Source: an uncultured Prevotella sp. (lineage in GTDB: Bacteria > Bacteroidota > Bacteroidia > Bacteroidales > Bacteroidaceae). Taken from it: 8,796 bases of DNA. Below, one piece after another: positions 1 to 5,527 of this stretch (positions are counted from its first letter, which is position 1; every line of letters starts with the position of its first letter). Location of the stretch: assembly GCA_905373605.1 (NCBI GenBank), contig CAJPTO010000123.1:1-8796 (forward strand), given 5' to 3'. The notes beneath the pieces were generated by a model, which was not told the DNA's origin, did not search any database, and saw only the letters and a list, made by a program, of their open reading frames with translations. The position numbers were made by a program, and so were the translations under genes.

Positions 1-351
1 TTTGCGATTTTTTAGGTCTATCAGTTTTTTGCTCCATAAAATGCTTTGCGAATGATGTCGATTGCTTGCCTATTGCATCATAAGATGCTTTGTGAATTTT
101 GAGATTTATCAGCTTATTGCATCATAAAATGTTTTGTGAATTTTGGGCTTTATCGGCTTATTGCATCATAAAATGCTTTGCGAATTTTGAGGTTTATCAG
201 CCTATTGCATCATAAAATGCTTTGCAAATTTTGAGATTTATCAGCCTATTGCATCACAAGATGATTTGCGAATGATGCTGAATGTTTATCTTTTGCATCA
301 TAAGATGATTTACGAGTGATGTTGACTACTTGTCTTTTACATCTTGGAATG
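1..351. repeat. 44-bp-period tandem repeat array, reaching the left edge
   Basis: Units begin at 29, 73, 117, 161, 205, 249, 293 and (degenerate) 337, each exactly 44 bases after the last. Bases 1-28 look like the tail of another unit, so the array probably continues outside the window. The best conserved part is TTGCATCATAARATG followed by NTTTGYGAA. The second half comes in two types: units 2-5 carry ATTTTGAG then TTTATCAGC, while units 1, 6 and 7 carry an ATGATG or GTGATG block. Unit 2 contains GCATC-ATAA-GATGC, a small perfect hairpin, and units 4 and 5 keep a 4-bp version. The period is not a multiple of three and the array is AT-rich, so it is not coding. The repeat-plus-variable structure is too short and too uniform for CRISPR. 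Function unknown; it lies downstream of the esterase gene. Confidence 0.9.
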
Positions 352-406
352 CCATTAATTTAATTGCCTTTTACACCTGTTTGCTTAGTATTCGCAGGAC
401 ATATCA

Positions 407-444
407 CTCCCCTCCCCCTTTGGAGAGGGGTTGGGGGTGAGGCC
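407..444 (+). repeat. GC-rich palindromic intergenic element, copy A
   Basis: A C-rich arm (CCCCTCCCC, from 409) is followed by a short loop and GGAGAGGGG (422-430), giving an imperfect stem, and then by a G-rich tail to about 443. A related element (copy B) lies at 2586-2624 in the opposite orientation, so the two bracket the esterase gene. It starts about 35 bp beyond the esterase stop codon. It may form a hairpin in the esterase 3' transcript, but no U-tract follows it in the direction of transcription, so calling it an intrinsic terminator is not justified. REP-like dispersed elements of this kind are plausible in this group; genome-wide copy number cannot be judged here. Confidence 0.6.
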
Positions 445-477
445 AGTTGTAGGCTGTTGGTGAGGCTTTTTTTGTAT

Positions 478-2556
478 TTATTTCTCCACCTCCACCCTAA
501 AAGTAGAAGCAGGAAGCCCATCGCCATTCACCAAATTGGCGCGTGTGAAAGGCTGCCAAGCATAGCGAACGTAGGCAGGATGAGGCACTTGTGGGCATTG
601 CAACCGCACTTTGTCGCCCACGATAGAGGCTTCGGCGGGATGGAACACCTCGTCTTCGCCGGCCACTTCGAAGGTGCGAAGGGGCTTGCCATCGGCGGTT
701 TTAAGCCCTTTGTCCCAATTGAAAAACACCCACACCTCGCCGTTAGGCTGCCCCTTTGCACTTGCAACGCTAGGTCCACTGGGCGTAAGGTTGCGTTTGT
801 TGTACTGCTGGTAGAGGGCAAGGCGCGCCAAACGCTCGCCAACAGGCTGCTTGATGCGCGGATGAACATCGAGCGAGTCGCCTACATCGCTGCTCACTGC
901 CATGTAAACAAAGGGCAAGGCGTTGGCCATCAGCCGCTGGCTGTTGCGGAACCACGGCCACGAAGGGCGGTTGATGCTGGAGAGTTGCACCATGTAAAGG
1001 GGCAATTGGGGATTGTTCCAGTTGGCCCTCCACGACTGAAGCAACAGCGAGAACAGGTGTTCGTGTATCTCCATGTTCTCGGCATTCGACTCTCCTTGAT
1101 ACCAGATAACGCCATCTATGGGGTATTTTGCCAACGGGCGAATGGCCGCATCGTAGAGATAAGTGGGCTGATAAGGGTGCATCTGCAACTTATCCTTAGA
1201 GCGAGTGATGTTTTTTTGCATGCGTTGTATCACCCAGGGCATCACCATCACGTTGCTGCCAAAGCGGTCGTTGAGCAGTTCGGGATAGTTGTCTTCCAGC
1301 GTTTGGCGGTCTATCCATGCCTCGGTGGGGCTTCCGCCCACAGCATTTACGATAATTCCGATGGGCACTTTGAGGCTGTCGCGCAACATGCGAGCGAAAT
1401 AATAGGCCACCGCCGACACGTCTTCCATGTTCTTCGAGTTGGCTTGTTGCCAGCCCTTACAGCGCATGTATTGCAGGTGATTGGTGGAATCGAGGGCTTG
1501 TTCGGTCCATTCCACGTTATCAGTGTCCCAACGTGGCTGCAAGTTCAGCACGCGCAGGTTGGGGTCGTTGGCCTGTTTAAGGGCCTTTTCGGCGTTGATG
1601 TCGCTGCTAAGCGGAAAGGCCATGTTGCTTTGTCCTGAGCAAAGCCACACCTCTCCGGCAACAATGTTGTTGAAACGCAGCGTTCGTTTCTCGCTTGTCA
1701 CAGTGAGGGTGTAGGCCTTTCCCATGCGCGGAGCAGCGAAAACGATGCGCCAAGTGCCGTCTTTTTCGGCCGTTGCGCTGCTCTTTCCGTTGTTGAAGGT
1801 GGCCGTTACACGTTGTCCGGCATTGGCTGTTCCATACACTTCGAAGTTGCCGTTGCGCCTAACCACCATGTTATCCGAGAAGACGAGGGGCATTTTCAGT
1901 CCACCATAGTTGCCCGTTAAGGCTTCGTAGACGGTTCGTGCCAATATCGTTGCGCCGGTTTTGTTGGGGTGTATGCCGTCGGGTTGCACGTTGGGGAAGG
2001 GCAACATGGGGCTGTAGAAGTCGATGAGTCGTGCACCTGTGGCCTTTGCCACGCGCTCGATGGCGGCTTGGATGAGCTTATGCCAGTCGCGTGTGCCAGC
2101 CAAGAAGCGATGATGACGGTGCGAGATGGGCGTCATCTTGGCGATGTAGAACTGTGCTTTGGGGTTGACGGCCTGGAAGGAGCGTATGAGCGCGATGTAG
2201 TCTTTGGTGAAGTCGTCGCGGAAAAACGGCCAATCGCGCGGGTCGGTGTCGTTGATGCCGAGGTGTATCACCACGATGTTGGGCTTAAAGGCGAGGGCAT
2301 CTTTATACTCTTGCTGCTCGATGTAAGGACGATGTCCGCGTGAGAGCAGCGTTGTTCCCGAGTGTCCGAAGTTGCGCACTTGGTAAGTGTCGCCCAATAG
2401 CTGCTGCAACTGTGTGGGATACGACTCTTTGGCAGGGTCGTCAAGTGTTAGTCCGTAGGTGATGCTGTTGCCAACGCAGGCCACACGAATGGGTTCGGCG
2501 GCCATTGACGTAAGGGCAAGCGTGAAGATGAAGAATGTGTATAGGTAGCGTTTCAT
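478..2556 (-). CDS. Secreted two-domain acetylesterase (SGNH hydrolase + sialate O-acetylesterase domain)
   Basis: Predicted 692-residue exported esterase that should remove O-acetyl groups from sialic acids or other acetylated sugars. Residues 1-20 form a signal peptide (KRY, hydrophobic core, MAA cleavage site). Residues 25-212 are an SGNH/GDSL hydrolase: block I is GNSIT with Ser31 (GNS instead of the usual GDS), block II Gly67, block III GIND with Asn102, and block V DGIHP with Asp193 and His196. A beta-rich linker (about 235-300) leads to a SASA/CE6-like domain with CSGQSNM (nucleophile Ser310), NAVGGSP, YQGESN and DVHP (His565). The frame stays open 38 codons upstream, but that extension translates the palindromic element. 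The ATG at 2556 is chosen because the signal peptide starts there. Two-domain enzymes of this kind are known in Bacteroidetes (NanS of Tannerella forsythia); acetyl-xylan or another glycan is an alternative substrate. No sialidase or transport gene is adjacent to settle this. Confidence 0.9.
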   Translation of the reverse strand: MKRYLYTFFIFTLALTSMAAEPIRVACVGNSITYGLTLDDPAKESYPTQLQQLLGDTYQVRNFGHSGTTLLSRGHRPYIEQQEYKDALAFKPNIVVIHLGINDTDPRDWPFFRDDFTKDYIALIRSFQAVNPKAQFYIAKMTPISHRHHRFLAGTRDWHKLIQAAIERVAKATGARLIDFYSPMLPFPNVQPDGIHPNKTGATILARTVYEALTGNYGGLKMPLVFSDNMVVRRNGNFEVYGTANAGQRVTATFNNGKSSATAEKDGTWRIVFAAPRMGKAYTLTVTSEKRTLRFNNIVAGEVWLCSGQSNMAFPLSSDINAEKALKQANDPNLRVLNLQPRWDTDNVEWTEQALDSTNHLQYMRCKGWQQANSKNMEDVSAVAYYFARMLRDSLKVPIGIIVNAVGGSPTEAWIDRQTLEDNYPELLNDRFGSNVMVMPWVIQRMQKNITRSKDKLQMHPYQPTYLYDAAIRPLAKYPIDGVIWYQGESNAENMEIHEHLFSLLLQSWRANWNNPQLPLYMVQLSSINRPSWPWFRNSQRLMANALPFVYMAVSSDVGDSLDVHPRIKQPVGERLARLALYQQYNKRNLTPSGPSVASAKGQPNGEVWVFFNWDKGLKTADGKPLRTFEVAGEDEVFHPAEASIVGDKVRLQCPQVPHPAYVRYAWQPFTRANLVNGDGLPASTFRVEVEK

Positions 2557-2585
2557 TGTTTTGTTGTTACCAAATAACAGAGAAA

Positions 2586-2624
2586 GCCCCAGCCCAAGCC
2601 CCTCTCCAAGGGGGAGAGGGGGAT
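2586..2624 (-). repeat. GC-rich palindromic intergenic element, copy B
   Basis: CCCCTCTCC (2599-2607) and GGAGAGGGG (2613-2621) form a perfect 9-bp stem around a 5-base loop. A C-rich flank on its left (2586-2598) matches the G-rich tail of copy A when read on the other strand. The element lies 30-68 bp upstream of the esterase ATG, so it would be a strong hairpin in the mRNA leader. Its translation explains the spurious proline/glycine/leucine-rich N-terminal extension of the esterase frame. Confidence 0.7.
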
Positions 2625-2626
2625 GG

Positions 2627-2671
2627 TTTGCCTTGCTTGTTTGAAGACCTGAAGGTGAAATGCAAGGCAAA
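2627..2671 (-). repeat. 10-bp perfect inverted repeat in the esterase leader
   Basis: TTTGCCTTGC at 2627-2636 and GCAAGGCAAA at 2662-2671 are exact reverse complements separated by 25 bases, which hold a further small ACC-TGAA-GGT stem. The structure abuts palindromic element B, so the region upstream of the esterase could fold into two consecutive hairpins. The 7-bp core GCCTTGC/GCAAGGC also forms the leader hairpin of the dipeptidase gene at 4272-4298. A role in mRNA stability, termination after the dipeptidase, or protein binding is possible but not shown. Confidence 0.6.
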
Positions 2672-2709
2672 TGGGTGAGAACTTTTGTTGGTGTAGGGTG
2701 GGATTGTCG

Positions 2710-2853
2710 GAGAAATCAGACCAGTCGGACCAGTCGGACTGGTCGGACTGGTTGGACAAATCAGACTAATTTGACTAGTCGGACTGGTTGGATTGGTCGG
2801 ACAAATCAGACCAGTCGGATTGGTCGGACTGGTCTGACTAGTCGGAAAAATCC
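2710..2853. repeat. 9-bp-period self-complementary minisatellite
   Basis: About sixteen consecutive 9-base units in strict register (units start at 2710, 2719, 2728 and so on), consensus GACYRGTCG. The main forms GACCAGTCG and GACTGGTCG are reverse complements of each other in their first eight bases, and GACTAGTC (2773, 2836) is itself palindromic. Variant units GACAAATCA recur at 2755 and 2800. Because nine is a multiple of three, several frames on both strands stay open and encode tripeptide repeats (Ser-Asp-Trp, Pro-Thr-Ser, Arg-Thr-Gly types). I judge these not to be genes. The array begins 17 bp past the dipeptidase stop codon and precedes the esterase leader, so it may be the transcribed 3' region of the dipeptidase. 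Confidence 0.9.
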
Positions 2854-2870
2854 CCCTACTCTTTTTCAAT

Positions 2871-4229
2871 TTAGAGCTTATCGTACTCCAAATGGAAGTT
2901 TACAACGGCCTCGATGCCCTTGCGGAACATGCTAAGTGGCATGTTTTCGTTGGGCGAATGGATGGCATTGCTCTCCAAGCCGAAACCCATGAGGATGGTT
3001 TTTACACCGAGAATTTGCTCGAAAGTGGAGATGATGGGGATGCTTCCACCCAGACGAGCGGCCAAAGGACGTTTGCCAAAGACCATTTCTACGCCGCGTT
3101 CGGCAGCCTTATAGGCGGGCAGGTCGATGGGGCAAACATAACCTTGTCCGCCATGTAGGAACTTGATGTCCACCTTAACCGACTTTGGTGCGACGCTCTT
3201 GAAGTAGTCGATGACCATCTGTGCCACCTCCTTATAGTCTTGATGCGGCACCAGTCGGCACGAAAGTTTGGCATAAGCCTTGGAGGCGATAACCGTTTTT
3301 GCACCATCGCCCGTGTATCCGCCCCAAATACCGCACACATCAAACGAGGGACGGAAGCCCGTTCGCTCGATGGTTGAGTAGCCTTTTTCGCCAGCAAGCT
3401 CTTCAACGTCGATGCTTTTCTTGTAGCCTTCGATGTCTAAAGGTATGCTGGCAAGCATCTTTCGCTCTTCGTCTGTGGCCTCTTCCACCTTGTCGTAGAA
3501 GCCAGGGAAGAGTATTCGGCCGTCTTCGTTGGTTACGTCGGCAATGAGTTTGCACAGCACATTGATGGGGTTGGCGATGGCACCGCCGTAATGTCCGGAG
3601 TGAACATCGCGGTTGGGTCCCGTCACTTCTATCTGCCAGTAGGCAATGCCGCGCAATCCGGTGGTGAGTGTTGGTATGTCTTCGGCAATCATGCTGGTGT
3701 CTGACACGAGGATAACGTCGCACTTGAGCAGGTCTTTATGCTTTTCGATGAATGCTCCGAGGCTGGGTGAGCCCACCTCTTCTTCGCCTTCAAGGATGAA
3801 CTTGATGTTGTGTTTCAGCAGATTGTTCTTGGCAACATACTCGAAAGCCTTGGCTTGGATGAACGATTGGCCTTTGTCATCGTCGGCACCACGCGCCCAA
3901 ATGTGTCCATCTCTCACTTCAGCTTCGAATGGTTCGCTGGTCCAAAGTTCGAAAGGTTCGGCAGGCATCACGTCGTAGTGTCCGTAAATGAGCACCGTCT
4001 TTGCGTTGGGGTCCACCATTTTCTCGCCATATACCATGGGATTTCCATCAGAAGGCATCACCTCTGCACGGTCCACTCCAGCCATGAGCAGCAGTTCTTT
4101 CCACCTCTCGGCGCAGCGTTGCATGTCGGGTTTGTGTGCTTTCTGGGCACTAACACTGGGTATGCGGATAAGGCTGAACAGCTCATCGAGCATACGTTTT
4201 TCGTTCTCTTGGATATACTTCTTTATCAT
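2871..4229 (-). CDS. M20-family metallodipeptidase
   Basis: A 452-residue cytosolic zinc peptidase of the M20 dipeptidase group (related to CNDP2/PepV-type enzymes), expected to split dipeptides and feed amino-acid salvage. Metal ligands fit the family pattern: His84 in GHYDV, bridging Asp117 in RGADDDKG, general base Glu150 and ligand Glu151 in EGEEEVGS, Asp177 in VSDTS, and His424 in NAIHSPNE. His210 in DVHSGHYGG is the conserved dimerisation-domain histidine. The catalytic domain is split by the lid/dimerisation domain at about 190-345, and there is no signal peptide. The frame is open for 65 more codons upstream, but that stretch is basic, low in similarity to anything expected and overlaps a hairpin. 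The ATG at 4229 gives the normal family length, starting MIKKYIQENE. A promoter candidate lies about 280 bp upstream. Specificity (broad dipeptides or a narrower set such as beta-Ala/His or Cys-Gly) cannot be read from sequence. Confidence 0.93.
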   Translation of the reverse strand: MIKKYIQENEKRMLDELFSLIRIPSVSAQKAHKPDMQRCAERWKELLLMAGVDRAEVMPSDGNPMVYGEKMVDPNAKTVLIYGHYDVMPAEPFELWTSEPFEAEVRDGHIWARGADDDKGQSFIQAKAFEYVAKNNLLKHNIKFILEGEEEVGSPSLGAFIEKHKDLLKCDVILVSDTSMIAEDIPTLTTGLRGIAYWQIEVTGPNRDVHSGHYGGAIANPINVLCKLIADVTNEDGRILFPGFYDKVEEATDEERKMLASIPLDIEGYKKSIDVEELAGEKGYSTIERTGFRPSFDVCGIWGGYTGDGAKTVIASKAYAKLSCRLVPHQDYKEVAQMVIDYFKSVAPKSVKVDIKFLHGGQGYVCPIDLPAYKAAERGVEMVFGKRPLAARLGGSIPIISTFEQILGVKTILMGFGLESNAIHSPNENMPLSMFRKGIEAVVNFHLEYDKL

Positions 4230-4271
4230 CTTATTAGTTATTTGAGGAAATAGTTGTCTAGGTTGCCGCTT

Positions 4272-4298
4272 GCCTTGCGCGCCAATGGCTTGCAAGGC
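4272..4298 (-). promoter_or_regulatory. Leader hairpin upstream of the dipeptidase
   Basis: Read on the minus strand, GCCTTGC, AA, GCC, ATT, GGC, GC, GCAAGGC folds into a 7-bp stem, a 2x2 internal loop, a 3-bp stem and a 3-base loop. It ends 42 bp before the dipeptidase ATG. It would lie in the mRNA leader if the promoter candidate at 4507-4540 is used. No known riboswitch or leader peptide was recognised. The stem core is the same as in the inverted repeat at 2627-2671. Confidence 0.45.
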
Positions 4299-4388
4299 TT
4301 GTGGAGTTGGCTTGTTGGCACTGCTTGGCACGGGTTTCCCGCATGTTGCTTTAAACAAGCAAAAGTTGTTTTCTTGCCTTTTAAACGC

Positions 4389-4400
4389 CCATCGCGATGG
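4389..4400. repeat. 12-bp perfect palindrome in the dipeptidase upstream region
   Basis: CCATCGCGATGG reads identically on both strands. With no loop it is more likely a DNA-level dyad (possible operator) than an RNA hairpin. It lies about 110 bp downstream of the promoter candidate and 160 bp before the start codon. A 12-bp palindrome can occur by chance, so no function is claimed. Confidence 0.35.
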
Positions 4401-4506
4401 CATTACCACACCATTTGCGCACAAAAAGAAAGGGAAAGGCGCAAAACGGCGAACAGATTATTGGCCGAATGCGACTCATGTCCCTTGCTTAAGCCCCACA
4501 TTGGTT

Positions 4507-4540
4507 CAAAGTTACGTCTTTTCTTTGTGTTTTTGGCAAA
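4507..4540 (-). promoter_or_regulatory. Candidate Bacteroidetes-type promoter for the dipeptidase
   Basis: On the minus strand TAACTTTG (4514-4507) matches the Bacteroidetes -7 consensus TAnnTTTG exactly. A TTTG (4540-4537) sits 22 bases upstream as a -33-like element, slightly wider than typical. Transcription would begin near 4500 and give a leader of about 270 nt with the hairpin at 4272-4298. Upstream lies the 3' end of the membrane-protein gene, and no terminator with a U-tract is evident between them, so read-through remains possible. The rest of this 399-base gap shows no gene. Confidence 0.45.
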
Positions 4541-4628
4541 TTACATACTTATTAACAGATGAAGTTTTGAATCCCATTGGGGTTGTATATCCATCAAACC
4601 ATTGCTAATCGTCGCCCCCTTATGCTGC

Positions 4629-5135
4629 TTACTGCATAGGGGTTTCCGCTTCTTGTGTTGCTGGTAATGGCTTAGAAGTTACCACACGAACGTTCCAAAC
4701 CGCCCATACAATGCCCAAAAGGCATGCAACACTTGTAGAAATGAGCATCGGCCAGTCTACAGAAACGGCGTTAGAATAAAGATAATATGTGCTTCCGAAG
4801 GCCACCAACAGTGCAATGAAGGCACAGGCCATTGACGCTTGAAGCTTGTTTTTTCTTGCGACAGGAGCTGTTGCCACCATCGCAACAACGAACACGCAAT
4901 ATTTCATGGCAATGAATATGCTATTAACGATAATGCCAACAGCACCGATAGTAGCAAACTCTGAAAGTAATTTGTTGAATATGAACCCATATGCAAGCTG
5001 CACAATGAGGATTGCGAGAAATCCTATTGGCAACATTAATACCCATCTAAGCACGGGGTTTGTGTTGTTTACCAGTTGTAAATCGTAGCTGTCATTGATC
5101 GACAGCTTGCTCTTCTTGTTTTCTTTTGCTTCCAT
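4629..5135 (-). CDS. Uncharacterised four-helix integral membrane protein
   Basis: A 168-residue protein I do not recognise. A charged lysine-rich N-terminus (MEAKENKKSK) precedes four predicted membrane segments: about 30-53 (LPIGFLAILIVQLAYGF), 62-90 (GIIVNSIFIAMKYCVFVVAMVA), 98-120 (SMACAFIALLVAFGSTYYLY) and 128-150 (LISTSVACLLGIVWAVW). The tail is short and polar (ATQEAETPMQ). There is no signal peptide or lipobox; the first helix would act as the signal anchor, with both termini probably cytoplasmic. The start ATG follows an A-rich stretch (AATAAAGA), as usual in this group. A TATCTTTG promoter candidate lies about 87 bp upstream, so it is probably its own transcription unit between comM and the dipeptidase. 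No catalytic motif is visible. The length, hydrophobic pattern and clean boundaries make a real gene likely; the function is unknown. Confidence 0.75.
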   Translation of the reverse strand: MEAKENKKSKLSINDSYDLQLVNNTNPVLRWVLMLPIGFLAILIVQLAYGFIFNKLLSEFATIGAVGIIVNSIFIAMKYCVFVVAMVATAPVARKNKLQASMACAFIALLVAFGSTYYLYSNAVSVDWPMLISTSVACLLGIVWAVWNVRVVTSKPLPATQEAETPMQ

Positions 5136-5168
5136 TCTTTATTTATATTGTTTGAGTTAACCTTTTAT

Positions 5169-5264
5169 TACCTTATCGTTTTGAACTTTAAAGCGCGACG
5201 AGCCACTTTAATGTTCGTGTGCAAAGATAGACATACCTTATTGTTTTGAACTTTAAAGCACGGC
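5169..5264. repeat. 31-bp direct repeat, two copies bracketing a promoter candidate
   Basis: Copy 1 (5169-5199) and copy 2 (5234-5264) begin TACCTTAT and share TTTTGAACTTTAAAGC, with about 3 mismatches in 31 bases and a 65-bp offset. Each holds the 8-bp palindrome CTTTAAAG. Copy 2 covers the -33 region of the promoter candidate at 5222-5229, while copy 1 would fall in the mRNA leader of the membrane-protein gene. It may be a duplicated operator or promoter segment. Confidence 0.7.
5222..5229 (-). promoter_or_regulatory. Candidate -7 promoter element for the membrane-protein gene
   Basis: The minus strand reads TATCTTTG followed by CA, an exact match to the Bacteroidetes -7 consensus TAnnTTTG. 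No clear TTTG is seen at the -33 position; that region is occupied by copy 2 of the 31-bp repeat. The predicted transcript would start near 5215 and have a leader of about 80 nt. Confidence 0.45.
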
Positions 5265-5527
5265 TACCCATGCATCTGTGCCAATCGTTTCTTAAGCACC
5301 GCTCGCATGAAACGGGAAAGGGGGGTGGCGAGAAAGCGGCAAGTAGTGCGCAACAAGACAGTTTGCGAGAGGTAATCTTTACTCGCGCCTGCCTTAATTG
5401 CAAATTGAATGCGGAGTGGGACTTAAGAATTTGCCGGATTTGTTTGAGCCCTATAGGATACGGCATGGAGTTATCGGCAGCCCAATTCTCCCTTTATGTA
5501 TATAACGTTCATCGTTGTTGGCGATGT
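5265..5527. other. Intergenic stretch between the promoter region and comM, no gene supported
   Basis: This is the remainder of the 392-base gap. Open frames exist on both strands (a 92-codon one on the minus strand, 5188-5466, and a 145-codon one on the plus strand that overlaps comM), but neither has a recognisable domain and the minus-strand one runs across the promoter candidate and the direct repeat. A weak CATCG/CGATG stem (5510-5526) sits at the comM 3' end without a U-tract. I see no RNA gene here. Confidence 0.5.

Noticed and set aside
1..351. CRISPR array
   Set aside because: Units follow each other without unique spacers: the more variable half is only about 19 bases and is itself similar between units, and no cas gene is present.
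443..477. Rho-independent terminator using the T-tract after GAGGC (467-473)
   Set aside because: The T-run is on the plus strand, where no gene ends, and there is no stable stem directly before it; for the minus-strand esterase the run is A-rich.
364..1638. A 424-codon open frame on the plus strand
   Set aside because: It is antisense to the well-supported esterase, begins in the palindromic element and has no recognisable domain or codon pattern; a shadow of the opposite gene.
2553..2935. Several overlapping small open frames rich in Ser-Asp-Trp, Pro-Thr-Ser or Arg-Thr-Gly repeats on both strands
   Set aside because: They exist because the 9-bp repeat period keeps frames open; they overlap the palindromic element and the ends of real genes and have no independent coding evidence.
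4230..4424. N-terminal extension of the dipeptidase to an upstream ATG
   Set aside because: It would add 65 basic, non-homologous residues to an already full-length family member and translate a leader hairpin.
5188..5466. A 92-codon minus-strand open frame between comM and the membrane-protein gene
   Set aside because: Crosses the promoter candidate and the direct repeats, has no domain and an odd composition; not supported as a gene.
5510..5526. Terminator hairpin after comM
   Set aside because: Only a 5-bp CATCG/CGATG stem overlapping the CDS 3' end region, with no U-tract.
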